64,000 nucleotides of DNA from Lachnospiraceae bacterium (GTDB lineage Bacteria; Bacillota; Clostridia; Lachnospirales; Lachnospiraceae). Positions within the stretch are counted from its first letter, which is position 1. Every line of letters starts with the position of its first letter. Both the position numbers and the translations under genes were made by a program. The notes beneath the pieces are model-generated. The model ran no database searches and was not told the DNA's origin. It was given only the letters and a program-made list of their open reading frames with translations. This document shows positions 8,926-17,632 of the stretch, piece after piece. The stretch lies in the NCBI GenBank assembly GCA_021771755.1, contig JAETOL010000004.1, positions 94,372 through 158,371 on the forward strand, read 5' to 3'.

Positions 8926-9352
8926 AGTCCTACATTCCTTGCATTTTCTTTATGTCATATTTTATTTCTTTTGTAACATTTTTGTAATGCATAAGAAAAT
9001 TATATTTAATAAGCATGTGTATGTCAAGTCATTATTTTCATCTTTGTGCTATTTTACCAGTTTCTTGATAGAAAAAAGGGGGATTTCCATGGTATTTTCT
9101 GCTCTTTGCACAATTTTTTTAACAAAAGATTACATCTGATTAAATTCATTATAAGCATTTTTCTGCTCTTCCGTCAAGAAATTCTCATCCAATAATTCTT
9201 ACAGGATCCCGCTTTTTTTCCTAAAATCCTCCTTTTAAGTTATGTATATTTTGTCTATATATTTTTCATTTTTATCATATTTTTTATAGAAATCATCCAA
9301 CAATTATGATATGATAAGAACAAAGAAAAAGGTTCAGGAGGGAGGACTACTT
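8926..9352. other. AT-rich intergenic region between divergent genes
   Basis: This 427-bp gap holds the minus-strand promoter of the SleB-like gene and, at its right end, the ribosome site GGAGGGAGG of the plus-strand kinase-like gene. The middle (9040-9290) is very AT-rich with many T runs. A 66-codon plus-strand reading frame (8939-9139) has no ribosome site or recognisable protein features. TATGAT boxes near 9305-9315 may be the -10 of the plus-strand gene, but no convincing -35 was found. Confidence 0.5.
8999..9027 (-). promoter_or_regulatory. Consensus promoter of the SleB-like gene
   Basis: Minus-strand -35 TTGACA (9022-9027) and -10 TATAAT (8999-9004), both perfect, with 17-bp spacing. 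The predicted start near 8992 leaves an AT-rich leader of about 65 bases before the ATG. Confidence 0.75.
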
Positions 9353-9949
9353 ATGAGTAAACGTATTATTACCATCAATCGAATGTACGGCAGCGGCGGC
9401 CGTGTCATTGGCAAGGCACTGGCAGAAAAACTGGGGTTTGCCTTTTATGACAAAGAACTGATCGAGCTTGCGGGAAAAGAGAAACAGATTCCTTTTACCG
9501 AACTGGCAAAGGTGGATGAAAAGAAGCCTCACCAGTGGCGTTTTTCCGGTGACCACGATGTCCAGATCACTCCTGATTTTTATACACTGCCCATGAACGA
9601 TGTGCTGTATGATGCCCAAAAGGAGATCATTCTTTCTCTTGCGGAGAAAGGCAATTGTGTCATCGTAGGACGATGTGCCAATTATATCTTAAAAGAACGC
9701 TGTCTCAGTGTATATATCCATGCACCTTTCGATCTTCGTGTCCGTAATGTACAGGCGCGAACCGGCCGTGAAGAAAAAAGCGCCCGGAAAATGGTGAAAC
9801 GAATGGATAAAGAGCGCCGTGCCTATTATGAATTCTTTACCGATGCCAAGTGGACTGATCTAAGTCAGTACGATCTCTGTATAGACAGCAGCCGTTTTAC
9901 GGAAGATCAAATTCTTGAAATCCTCACAGAAGCTGCCAGAGACTGCTGA
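9353..9949 (+). CDS. Cytidylate kinase-like family protein
   Basis: P-loop nucleotide kinase-like protein of the cytidylate-kinase-like (Cytidylate_kin2) family; the true substrate is not known for this family. It has 198 residues. The N-terminal ITINRMYGSGGRVIGKALAEKL is the P-loop, with GSGG in place of the classical GxxGxGK. YDKELIELAGK, the VIVGRCANYIL strand and the arginine-rich lid RKMVKRMDKERRAYYEFFTD also match the family. The ATG at 9353-9355 is chosen because GGAGGGAGG lies seven bases upstream; an in-frame ATG at 9311 lacks such a site. It is a single-gene unit that converges on DUF362 and shares its terminator. Confidence 0.88.
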   Translation: MSKRIITINRMYGSGGRVIGKALAEKLGFAFYDKELIELAGKEKQIPFTELAKVDEKKPHQWRFSGDHDVQITPDFYTLPMNDVLYDAQKEIILSLAEKGNCVIVGRCANYILKERCLSVYIHAPFDLRVRNVQARTGREEKSARKMVKRMDKERRAYYEFFTDAKWTDLSQYDLCIDSSRFTEDQILEILTEAARDC

Positions 9950-10031
9950 TTTCTGTCGAAAAACAAAGCAGGGCGTTTTTCTTCATTAGAATAATCGTAC
10001 AGAATGTACGGTTTTCCTATTAAACAAAAAC

Positions 10032-10080
10032 GGATCGTGAAAAGCTGTATTCTTAACCGAAAACACACTTTTCACGATCC
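10032..10080. terminator. Bidirectional terminator
   Basis: A perfect 13-bp inverted repeat, GGATCGTGAAAAG at 10032-10044 and its complement at 10068-10080. It has a T-rich tail on the plus side (TCTTTTTCTTT) and GTTTTTGTTT on the minus side, so it can end both convergent genes. Confidence 0.85.
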
Positions 10081-10089
10081 TCTTTTTCT

Positions 10090-11190
10090 TTATTTCTGAT
10101 GATTTTCAATATAATCCTTCAAAAAATAATATACCTGTTCTTCCACCGGAGGACACCCTTCCAGGTGATGACAGAAATTTCTGGTACAGTGTCCGATTCC
10201 AAGCTCTCCTGTTTTTCCACGGTATCCCTGCCCAATATGGATTTTTTCATGAAGCCTGTCCAGAAGTCCTTCCTGCTTCAGCCTGTCCAGAGCCGGGATC
10301 AGATATCCGTAGCAGGCGCTGCAGGACTCCACTTCTTCTACTGCATCTGCAACCTCCACTACTTTTCTGGATCTTGGAAGCGGCTCTCCGATATCCGTGC
10401 CGCACACACGAATATCTGCTTTTTGCAGGTCCGAACAGCCTACTCCCAATTGTCCTGCCAGTTCCACATAGGGAACCTCTGACACCTCATAATGCATCAT
10501 GTGACACACATACGCATCAATCAATACCGGGTCTCTTCCGGTAAGTACACGGTTCATCACTACCGGATTTCCTCCATCCTCAAAATCCAGATCACCGCAT
10601 ATATTATCTACCACAATAAAATCCTGGCGGATTCCTGCATTCAGATGAGCAATGGGCTTATGAAGTCCCAGAGAATGAAAACGTCTTTTTTCAGAATTCG
10701 GAATCAACCCTTTCATATTTTTTAGCGCACAGGTAATTTTTGTCTGACAGTGTCCCTTCAATACCGGAACATTAATAAGGAAATCAATATCCTTCACTCC
10801 GCTGCAGATATGGAGCTCCATTCCCTGACAGTCCTTTGCAAAGCCTTTGTCCTTCTGCGTGTCGTGAAACTCCACATCATATTCCTGACAGACACTGTCA
10901 TATCCGCAGGCATAAAACACATCCATCGTACGGTCTCCCACCCAGGAACCCTCGATCATTGTCAGTTTGTGAAATCCATTCTCTTTCAGATATTCCATAA
11001 TCCCCGCAAGAACTTCCCTGTGAGTTGTCGCGCCATTAGAAGGATCGGACGCAGAAACCATGTTCGGTTTGATTCCAATACGAAGTTCTTTATCTCCGAT
11101 CAGATCTGCCAGCCTGCTTTCTTCCAGTATTTCCCTGGTCATACCTTTATAATCGGTTCCACATTTGATAAAGATCTGATTTTTTTCCAT
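10090..11190 (-). CDS. DUF362 domain-containing protein
   Basis: Conserved protein of unknown function; DUF362 proteins are often linked to iron-sulfur or corrinoid enzymes. The 366-residue product shows the family pattern IGIKPNMVSASDPSNGATTH near residue 40, DFLINVPVLKGHCQTKITCALKN near residue 140 and GRDPVLIDAYVCHMMHY near residue 225. Cysteines cluster in the last third: SCSACYG near 290, then GHCTRNFCHHLEGCPP near 338. They could bind a metal or Fe-S cluster, though a classical ferredoxin CxxCxxC set is absent. It lies 17 bp downstream of the CorC/HlyC-type gene and is probably co-transcribed with it. Confidence 0.86.
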   Translation of the reverse strand: MEKNQIFIKCGTDYKGMTREILEESRLADLIGDKELRIGIKPNMVSASDPSNGATTHREVLAGIMEYLKENGFHKLTMIEGSWVGDRTMDVFYACGYDSVCQEYDVEFHDTQKDKGFAKDCQGMELHICSGVKDIDFLINVPVLKGHCQTKITCALKNMKGLIPNSEKRRFHSLGLHKPIAHLNAGIRQDFIVVDNICGDLDFEDGGNPVVMNRVLTGRDPVLIDAYVCHMMHYEVSEVPYVELAGQLGVGCSDLQKADIRVCGTDIGEPLPRSRKVVEVADAVEEVESCSACYGYLIPALDRLKQEGLLDRLHEKIHIGQGYRGKTGELGIGHCTRNFCHHLEGCPPVEEQVYYFLKDYIENHQK

Positions 11191-11207
11191 GCAAATAATT
11201 CTCCCTT

Positions 11208-12497
11208 TTATTCATCCTTATCATTTTCGGAATTGTAATAATCTTCCGGAATATAAATATGAACAGCCTCTATACGGTTCTTTTCTGTAGCATCCACCAC
11301 AAGCTTTACGCCATCTTCCGTAATATAGGATTCTCCTTCTTTTGGGAAATAGTCCAGCTTCTCAATGATATATCCGCCTACAGAATCATAATCTTCCGAA
11401 TCCAGTTTCAGTCCCAGGGCTTCGTTCAGATCATCCAGCTTGGCAGATCCCTGTGCTGTATATTCCCTGTCAGGAACGATTTCCTGCATGTCCTCTACCT
11501 CATCCGCATCATATTCGTCACGAATCTCACCTACGATCTCTTCCAGAAGATCCTCCATAGTGATCATACCTGCTGTAGCACCATATTCATCCAAAACAAT
11601 CACAAAATTGACGGAATACTGCTTCATTTCCATCAAAAGAGCGGCTGTACTTTTATGCTCATACGTAAAATATGGTTTCCGAAGAATATCCCGAATAGAA
11701 AATTTTTCTTTCGGATCCCAGAGAAGAAGATCTTTCATATTAATAGTTCCTATGATATTGTCCGTACTGTCCTCATATACCGGATATCGTGTATATCCAT
11801 CCTCCTTAAAGCTGTTCAGCAGTTCTTCATAGGTGGCATTTACATCAATAAAAGACATATCAATCCTTGGAACCATTACATCCTTGGCCCGTGAATCTCC
11901 AAAATCAAACACATTATAGATCATCTTCTTTTCTTCTGATTCGATCACCCCGTCTTCATGGCTTACATCCACAATGGTCCTCAGTTCCTGCTCCGTCATG
12001 GTGCTCTGTTTTCCCTTTGGATCAACTCCCAGAACATACAGGATTCCATTGGACAGTCTGTTCACAATAAAAATTACCGGAGTAAGCACCTTCATAAGCA
12101 AATAAATAATCGGCGCATAGGCCATGGACAGCTTTTCTGCATATAAGGTAGCCATGGTCTTAGGTGTGATCTCTCCAAAAAGCAGGACCAGTAAAGTCAG
12201 AATACCCGTGGCAATCCCTACGAAGGCATTTCCCAGAACCCGTGTTGTCCAGGTCGTGGCAAGGGAGGAAGCCGAAAGATTTACAATATTGTTTCCGATC
12301 AGGATTGTGCTGAGCAGTTTCCCCGGATTGTCAATGATCTTCTGTAATGTTTTTGCCCGTTTATTTCCCTCATTTACCAGAGACATGATATAAATTTTGT
12401 TGACAGTTGTCATTGCCGTTTCCGCCGATGAAAAAAACGCAGAAAGCAGCAGCAGGATCAAAAGTACGATCAATTGTATGGCGTCGCCCGAATTCAA
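11208..12497 (-). CDS. Hemolysin-family / CorC-HlyC membrane protein (CNNM-like)
   Basis: Membrane protein of the CNNM/CorC group, implicated in divalent cation (Mg2+) export; the name hemolysin is historical. The 429 residues show the usual order: a DUF21 transmembrane domain (about 1-190, starting with IQLIVLLILLLLSAFFSSAE), a pair of CBS domains (about 205-330, MVPRIDMSFIDVNATYEELL and LRKPYFTYEHKSTAALLMEM) and a C-terminal CorC_HlyC domain (about 345-425). CBS domains normally bind adenine nucleotides and gate transport. DUF362 follows 17 bp downstream. Start at ATG 12497. Confidence 0.9.
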   Translation of the reverse strand: MNSGDAIQLIVLLILLLLSAFFSSAETAMTTVNKIYIMSLVNEGNKRAKTLQKIIDNPGKLLSTILIGNNIVNLSASSLATTWTTRVLGNAFVGIATGILTLLVLLFGEITPKTMATLYAEKLSMAYAPIIYLLMKVLTPVIFIVNRLSNGILYVLGVDPKGKQSTMTEQELRTIVDVSHEDGVIESEEKKMIYNVFDFGDSRAKDVMVPRIDMSFIDVNATYEELLNSFKEDGYTRYPVYEDSTDNIIGTINMKDLLLWDPKEKFSIRDILRKPYFTYEHKSTAALLMEMKQYSVNFVIVLDEYGATAGMITMEDLLEEIVGEIRDEYDADEVEDMQEIVPDREYTAQGSAKLDDLNEALGLKLDSEDYDSVGGYIIEKLDYFPKEGESYITEDGVKLVVDATEKNRIEAVHIYIPEDYYNSENDKDE

Positions 12498-12567
12498 ATA
12501 AATTCACTCCTTTTGTATCAAAATATATAAAAAGAAATATACACGATTTTTGTTCATAAAGCAAGTA

Positions 12568-12603
12568 AAAAGTGGATGCAGGTCACTGCCTGCCTCCACT
12601 TTT
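12568..12603 (-). terminator. Terminator after the symporter remnant
   Basis: Inverted repeat AAAAGTGGA (12568-12576) with TCCACTTTT (12595-12603) plus an inner GCAGG/CCTGC stem. On the minus strand it is followed by TTTTTAC, and the stem begins at the stop codon of the remnant. Confidence 0.75.
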
Positions 12604-13470
12604 CATCTTGACTCTTTCAGCTCTTTAAAAAATTTCTTCGTCTCATATACGACCACCGGACTCAATCCCAGAATTCCGATCAGGTTCGGAAAGGCCATCA
12701 GGGCATTTGTGATATCTGCCAGGATCCAGATGGGCTCCAGAGAAAGAAAAGGAGCCGCTGCTATGCATCCGATATAAAGAAGCTTATACTGTCTGTTCCA
12801 CTGCACACCGCCGGTCAGATATACCAGGCAGCGCTCTCCGTAATAATTCCATCCAATGATGGTTGTAAAGGAAAAAAAGATCAGGCCAATGGTCACCATA
12901 TACATGCCGATATTGCCCGGAAGTCCCTGGTTAAACGCTGCGTTGGACAGCTTTCCCCCATCCAGGAGCACGCCCCCCACCGGTGTTTCCAGAAGTCCGG
13001 AGGAAATTACCACGATTCCTGTCATGGTGCAGATGATGATGGTGGTAAAAAATACACTGGTCATGGAAATCAGTCCCTGACGTACACAGGATTTTGTCTT
13101 TGCCGCCGCAACAACAATCGGCGAACTCCCCAGTCCGGCCTCATTGGTATATACGCCTCTGGCAATACCGGTCCGCATAGCCGTGATCACCGCGGCCGCC
13201 GAAGCAGTTCCCACCGCTCCTCCAAAGGCAGCATCCGGAGTAAACGCACTGACAAAGATAGCGCGGAAGGCTCCCGGAATCGCTTCGTGGTTAAAAGCCA
13301 GCACTGCCAGAGATCCGATCACATAGGCAATGGCCATAAACGGAACCACTGCCTATGCCACTTTGGAAATCGACTGGATTCCTCCGAGAATCACCGCAGT
13401 AACCGCTACGGTAACGACCACCCCAACCAGCCAGGCCGGATACGGTGTTCAGTATATCACATCTTTCGTC
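12603..13470 (-). pseudogene. Decayed alanine/glycine:Na+ symporter (AGCS), 5' half missing
   Basis: The C-terminal part of an AGCS-family amino acid:sodium symporter is clear: VPFMAIAYVIGSLAV, RGVYTNEAGLGSSPIVVAAA with the family's NEAGLGS motif, and IIGWNYYGERCLVYL. The 248-codon open part (12603-13349) is interrupted upstream by an in-frame TAG in ISKVA-stop-AVVPFMA. Before it come 31 more recognisable residues (PAWLVGVVVTVAVTAVILGG...) and then an in-frame TGA near 13447-13449. Homology ends near 13470, where the ABC-2 permease gene begins. AGCS proteins are about 450-480 residues, so some 170 N-terminal residues are gone. Both stops are one base from a sense codon. The gene is dead unless there are sequencing errors. 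Confidence 0.85.
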
Positions 13471-13480
13471 AAAAAGAAAC

Positions 13481-14140
13481 TCAGAACTCCTTTTTTTGCA
13501 GGATTCTTACACTGCAAAAGTAGGAAACAGACATACAGACCGCATAAAAAATCAGCAGGAGCAGGATTACCGTCCCATCAGAAACACCTTCAAAGCTTTG
13601 AAGGATCCCATTCAGATCCATTCCCAGACCTTCCAGAAGGTATTTTCCGGCAAAAGCAGCGATCCACACCACGATCACCAGACCGATCGCAAAGATCCGT
13701 GATTTTTCCGATCCGTATTTCAGTTTGGCAGGGATCATAACTGCCAGCATCAGGCCTGACGAAAAAAGAAAGGAAACCAGTATTGCTCCCACGGAATCTT
13801 CTCCCCCCTGCAAAGGATCAAGACGGAACACAAGCATCCCCAAAATCAGAGCCAGAACAACTCCCGTCACTCCGGTCAGAACACTCAGAAGATATTTTTC
13901 TTTTATATAAGTTTTCCTGTCAGCAGACAGGATCATCATCCACGGCATCCCATTGTCAAATTCATCATAGGAAAAGGTGGAAAGCGCTGCCAGAGAAAGC
14001 ATCATCACCAGAAACCCCAGAGAAAACTGTTTCATCTCACCATTGACCAGTCCAAGCACCATACAAAACAGCAGCACACCCACATATGACTTCCCGGTAT
14101 TTGCAAGAAGCGCCAGATCTTTTTTTAACAATCCCTTCAT
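13481..14140 (-). CDS. ABC-2 type transporter permease
   Basis: Membrane subunit of an ABC exporter, ABC2_membrane_5-like. The 219 residues hold about six hydrophobic spans, including YVGVLLFCMVLGLVNG, FLVMMLSLAALSTFSYDEFD, VVLALILGMLVF and GTVILLLLIFYAVCMSVSYF. The sequence FSYDEFDNGMPWMMILSADRKTYIKEKY after span 2 is typical of YtrC/BcrB-like permeases. Its start overlaps the ATPase stop by 4 bp (ATGA), implying translational coupling. The gene is last in a GntR-ATPase-permease cassette, a layout linked in Firmicutes to envelope stress or peptide antibiotic response. Its 3' end abuts the dead symporter. Confidence 0.87.
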   Translation of the reverse strand: MKGLLKKDLALLANTGKSYVGVLLFCMVLGLVNGEMKQFSLGFLVMMLSLAALSTFSYDEFDNGMPWMMILSADRKTYIKEKYLLSVLTGVTGVVLALILGMLVFRLDPLQGGEDSVGAILVSFLFSSGLMLAVMIPAKLKYGSEKSRIFAIGLVIVVWIAAFAGKYLLEGLGMDLNGILQSFEGVSDGTVILLLLIFYAVCMSVSYFCSVRILQKKEF

Positions 14141-14988
14141 AATGTCTCTCCTTTCGCCATCATGGTCAGCACCTCATCCACCGATCCTTTCTCCACTGCC
14201 AGTGAAGGGTAATTCTCCTGATAAAACCGTCTCTGGTCTGTCAGACAGCTGCAGCCAAAGGCCTCTTTTTTCACTTTCAGGATATGTGTTTTATCAAGCT
14301 CCTGAAAAGTATGGTCATCCACCTTGAGTACTCCGTAATTTTCCAGGATCACATCGGTTTCTTCTCTGAGAATGATCTTCCCCTGGTGGATCATATAGAT
14401 CTCATCACAAAACTGTTCCAGGTCTGAGGAAATATGAGAACTGATGAGAATCCCCCGTCCGGGAACTTCCATGTACTCTCTCAGAAGATCCAGAACAGAC
14501 TCTCTTGCCATTACGTCAAGTCCTGCTGTTGGTTCGTCAAGAATCAAAAATCTGGCGCCATAGCTCATGGCTGTCAGTACCTTTAGTTTTGCCTTCATAC
14601 CAGTGGAAAAATCTTTTATTTTTTTATCCATGGGAATCTGAAACCGGCTGCATCTGTCCTGAAACTCCTGTTTCTCAAAATCCGGGTAAAAATCTCCCAG
14701 AAATCCTGTGATCTGCTTCACTGTCAGATAGCCGGAAAAGAAGCTGTCTGAGAGAACCGTTCCAATCTGCTGCTTCTCTTTTTCCCCCAGTTCTCCGATG
14801 TTTTTTCCCAGGACTTTTATTTTTCCAGAGTCCGGCTTAACCAGTCCAAGAATTGCCTTAAACGTAGTGCTCTTGCCTGCTCCGTTTGCTCCGATCAGGC
14901 CTGTTACACAATCTTCCGGAATCTCTATGGAGCAATCCAGTTTAAAATCTCCATACTGTTTTTTTACATGATCCAGCTCTGCAAGCAT
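14137..14988 (-). CDS. ABC transporter ATP-binding protein
   Basis: Nucleotide-binding subunit that powers the permease encoded next to it. In 283 residues: Walker A GANGAGKST near residue 33, the Q-loop region GTVLSDSFFSGYLTV, the signature FSTGMKAKLKVL near residue 130 (variant of LSGGQ), Walker B FLILDEPTAGLD near residue 150 and the switch His in ILISSHISSDLEQ. About 80 C-terminal residues form the accessory domain typical of BcrA/YtrB-type ATPases. It starts 3 bp after the GntR gene and overlaps the permease by 4 bp, so the three genes form a tight operon controlled by the adjacent operator. Confidence 0.92.
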   Translation of the reverse strand: MLAELDHVKKQYGDFKLDCSIEIPEDCVTGLIGANGAGKSTTFKAILGLVKPDSGKIKVLGKNIGELGEKEKQQIGTVLSDSFFSGYLTVKQITGFLGDFYPDFEKQEFQDRCSRFQIPMDKKIKDFSTGMKAKLKVLTAMSYGARFLILDEPTAGLDVMARESVLDLLREYMEVPGRGILISSHISSDLEQFCDEIYMIHQGKIILREETDVILENYGVLKVDDHTFQELDKTHILKVKKEAFGCSCLTDQRRFYQENYPSLAVEKGSVDEVLTMMAKGETL

Positions 14989-14991
14989 CCT

Positions 14992-15363
14992 TTATTCCTC
15001 CATTATCAACTGAAATAATTCACAGATTTCTTCGTCTGTCAGGCCTCCTGCACGGGCTTTGCGTACAGCCTGGTCCAGATCGTTTTCCAGTTCTTTTCTT
15101 CGTTCTTCCATGAGAAGCCCCTGATTTGCCTGCGCAATAAAGCTTCCTTTTCCGTGGACTGTATTGACCAGACCTTCCTCTTCCAGATAATCATAGGCTT
15201 TTTTTACTGTAAGAGCGCTGATCTTCAGTTCTCTGGAAAGGGTACGTACCGAAGGCAGCGCGGTTCCCGGAGCCAGTTCTCCACTGATAATATCCGCTTT
15301 GATCTGTGATACGATCTGTTCATAAATCGGAGTCATGGAAGTGTGGTTGATGATCATATGCAT
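14992..15363 (-). CDS. GntR-family regulator, YtrA type
   Basis: Short GntR regulator (123 residues) of the YtrA subfamily, which has a winged helix and only a small dimerisation tail. The DNA-binding part runs from PIYEQIVSQIKADIISGELA through LPSVRTLSRELKISALTVKKAYDYLEEEGLV to GKGSFIA (about residues 12-80); a charged helical tail follows. YtrA-type proteins usually repress their own ABC operon and are relieved by a cell-envelope signal; the ligand here is unknown. The ATG at 15361-15363 follows GGAGG seven bases upstream. Upstream lies a promoter flanked by a perfect 14-bp inverted repeat, the likely operator. Confidence 0.92.
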   Translation of the reverse strand: MHMIINHTSMTPIYEQIVSQIKADIISGELAPGTALPSVRTLSRELKISALTVKKAYDYLEEEGLVNTVHGKGSFIAQANQGLLMEERRKELENDLDQAVRKARAGGLTDEEICELFQLIMEE

Positions 15364-15383
15364 ATCTCTTCCTCCTCTTTACA

Positions 15384-15430
15384 AACAGTATATAACAGTA
15401 CAACACTGTTGTCAAGTGTTATATACTGTT
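15384..15430 (-). promoter_or_regulatory. Promoter and nested operator of the GntR-ABC operon
   Basis: The minus strand carries -35 TTGACA (15410-15415) and -10 TATACT (15387-15392) with 17-bp spacing. A perfect inverted repeat AACAGTATATAACA / TGTTATATACTGTT (15384-15397 and 15417-15430) brackets the promoter, one arm covering the -10 and the other ending just upstream of the -35. A smaller ACAGT/ACTGT repeat lies in the spacer. Binding of the GntR protein at both arms would occlude polymerase. Confidence 0.8.
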
Positions 15431-15443
15431 TATTGGTAAGAAT

Positions 15444-15473
15444 AAACCGGAAAGAAGCTGTTCTTTCCGGTTT
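15444..15473 (-). terminator. Terminator after the lipoprotein gene
   Basis: Perfect 13-bp inverted repeat (AAACCGGAAAGAA at 15444-15456 with its complement at 15461-15473), 4-base loop, then TTTATTCTTA on the minus strand. It ends the kinase-regulator-binding protein operon. Confidence 0.8.
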
Positions 15474-15482
15474 CCCTGATTT

Positions 15483-16409
15483 CTATTCATTTCCTGTGAT
15501 CAACTGTGGTTCAATAGTAATATTATGAGCGGTTTCTTTTCCATGGAGAAGCGCAAGTGCAACGTCATATGCCATAGATCCAAAATCAGGACTCTGGATC
15601 GTAGCGTCTAAAATACCTCTCTCTACCAGATTCAATCCTGCACTTTCCCCTTCAAATCCATCCACTCCGATCAGATGGACTCCATCTGCCGCCCGGTACT
15701 GCTGGCATGCCAGAAAAGCGCCGTATGCCATTTCATCATTAAATGCAAACACAATATCCGCCTGATCATGAGAGACCAGATAATCCTTCATACGAAGTTC
15801 CGCCTGATCCCGCAGCCAGTCTCCATAATCATAGACGATCTTTTCCTGTGGAATCCTTGCCTGAATGGCATCCAGAAATCCCTTTCGCCTTTTTTCCGAA
15901 ATAGGAGACCCCTCCACTCCCTCTATCACCATGATTCTGTCGCCTTCTTCATAAAGGTTTTCTAAAATATATTCTCCTGCAAGTCTTCCGATCTTTTCAT
16001 CATCTGCCTGGATCAGGCTTGTATAACAATCTGTTTTCGATCCTACACCAGCCATCACTACAGGGATTTTTTCACTGACTTCTTCCAATTCTCCATCCAG
16101 ATCCCCACTGCCGTCCGGAGAAACGATCAGAAGATCAATCCCGCTGGCCATCAAAGCCTCAATATCCTGAATCTGTTTTTCCGGACTCCCTGCAGCATCA
16201 CGAAAAATAATGTTCACATCTGTATCTTCTTTTTGCCTCTCCGAAAGCACTTGCACCAGATTGTTCAGCCAGGGTTCCATAACATTCGTCAGGCTGACTC
16301 CAATCAGATATTGATAACTGTCTGTATAAATATCACTTTTTCTTCCACACCCTGCCAGAAGCAAGCAGCACAAAACAATCATCGCTGCCTTCCGTCTCAC
16401 TCTCCTCAT
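15483..16409 (-). CDS. Sugar-binding lipoprotein, probable sensor partner of the two-component system
   Basis: Periplasmic-binding-protein family member (ribose/galactose type, Peripla_BP_4) of 308 residues. The N-terminus is a lipoprotein signal with lipobox LLAGCG (Cys near residue 21). The domain has the usual landmarks LIGVSLTNVMEPWLNNLV, FRDAAGSPEKQIQDIEALMASGIDLLIVSP and a DADIVFAFNDEMAYGAFLA-like hinge segment. It overlaps the response regulator gene by 4 bp and is far from the ABC importer, which has its own binding protein. This suggests it presents ligand to the histidine kinase, as XylFII does with LytS in Clostridium beijerinckii. Ligand identity cannot be read from sequence. Confidence 0.88.
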   Translation of the reverse strand: MRRVRRKAAMIVLCCLLLAGCGRKSDIYTDSYQYLIGVSLTNVMEPWLNNLVQVLSERQKEDTDVNIIFRDAAGSPEKQIQDIEALMASGIDLLIVSPDGSGDLDGELEEVSEKIPVVMAGVGSKTDCYTSLIQADDEKIGRLAGEYILENLYEEGDRIMVIEGVEGSPISEKRRKGFLDAIQARIPQEKIVYDYGDWLRDQAELRMKDYLVSHDQADIVFAFNDEMAYGAFLACQQYRAADGVHLIGVDGFEGESAGLNLVERGILDATIQSPDFGSMAYDVALALLHGKETAHNITIEPQLITGNE

Positions 16410-17620
16410 CCCCGCTCTCCTTTGTATGCCATATTTTTGCGGAATTCCGATGGAGAAACTCCCTGGCAGTTTTTAAATGCCGCAGAAAAATAATGCTGAT
16501 TGCTGTAGCCTACCTGACCTGCGATCTCATTGATGGATCGTTCTTTGTCTTCCATCATAGATATCGCCTGGCTGATCCGAAGTCTTGTAAGAAACTCCTT
16601 AAAAGAGATCCCGAGTTCCTGTTTCATCATCCTGCTGAGATAAGAAGAACTACATCCTATGGCATGAGCCACCTGTCCCAGATCCAGTTCCCGCTCTCCG
16701 TAATGATCATAAATATATTTCCTCGCCTCCAGAACAATTGGCTTACACTCCATAAATTTTCTCGCCCTGCTTCTCATAAGTGTGCAGGTATCCGGCAGCT
16801 GCAGACCATCGCAGTTTTCGATCAGAACACAGCATTTTCCTCCTGTTTGAAGCTCTACCTGTTCCCGTATCTGTTCCCGGAACGTTTCCAATTCAGAAGG
16901 ACTGTCCCTGAGAATCGCAATTACATCCTGATAACGGCTCATAAAAACAGCCACCGGATGAAAACTGCTCAGATGATCACTCATAATCTTTTCTAAAGTC
17001 ATTTTATACAGCTCATCCGAAACAGTTCCGCCTGCGAGTTTACGTTCATATCCTGGCTGTACAGCTGTCATTACAAGCGTAATCTGTTCCGGCATTTCCA
17101 GATGGAGAAACTCTGCCTGCTCTTCCCATTCTTCAGGTGACAGCTTTCCTTCCACCCAGTCATTCAGAAACACATCCTGAAAATAGGTCTGGTTTTGTGT
17201 CAGCTGCTGTTTTACAAGATCCATGAATTTTTTTGATTTTCTGGTCTTTTCCAATTCTTCTATTACTGCAAGGACTGCATTTTTCAATTCTGCCTCTACG
17301 ATAGGTTTAAGAAGATACTCCGAGACACCCAGACGGATCGCCTGTTTCGCATAACCAAATTCATTAAATCCGGAAATGATGATCACCTGACATTCTGTTT
17401 CCGTTTTTCGAATCTCTTCCAAAAGCTGTATGCCGCTTAATCTGGGCATGCAAATATCAAGAAGTATGATATCCGGATAAAACTCTTTGACCTTGTTCAA
17501 CGCATCTATTCCGTTTCTTGCCTCTGCACATACATGCACCGGCAATCCAAATCCTTCCAGAGTTTCCTTCAATCCCTGACGGATCTTAGGCTCATCATCT
17601 GCAATCAAAACTTTCCACAT
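16406..17620 (-). CDS. YesN-type response regulator with AraC DNA-binding domain
   Basis: Transcription factor of 404 residues. An N-terminal receiver (about 1-120) has acidic residues in LIADDEPKIR, the phospho-acceptor Asp in DIILLDICMPRLSG near residue 55 and the conserved Lys in YLLKPI. A middle linker region of about 170 residues follows. The C-terminal AraC domain (about 300-400) has two helix-turn-helix units, including LGQVAHAIGCSSSYLSRMMKQ and NEIAGQVGYSNQHYFSAAFKN. YesN-type regulators activate nearby sugar uptake genes. The gene follows the kinase by 12 bp; its likely target is the weak promoter in front of the ABC importer (23232-23237). Confidence 0.94.
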   Translation of the reverse strand: MWKVLIADDEPKIRQGLKETLEGFGLPVHVCAEARNGIDALNKVKEFYPDIILLDICMPRLSGIQLLEEIRKTETECQVIIISGFNEFGYAKQAIRLGVSEYLLKPIVEAELKNAVLAVIEELEKTRKSKKFMDLVKQQLTQNQTYFQDVFLNDWVEGKLSPEEWEEQAEFLHLEMPEQITLVMTAVQPGYERKLAGGTVSDELYKMTLEKIMSDHLSSFHPVAVFMSRYQDVIAILRDSPSELETFREQIREQVELQTGGKCCVLIENCDGLQLPDTCTLMRSRARKFMECKPIVLEARKYIYDHYGERELDLGQVAHAIGCSSSYLSRMMKQELGISFKEFLTRLRISQAISMMEDKERSINEIAGQVGYSNQHYFSAAFKNCQGVSPSEFRKNMAYKGERG

Positions 17621-17632
17621 ATTCTTCCCCCA

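Noticed and set aside
8939..9139. 66-codon frame in the AT-rich gap
   Set aside because: Starts inside the leader of the SleB-like gene, runs over its promoter on the other strand, has no ribosome site and is mostly Phe/Ile/Leu from T-rich DNA.
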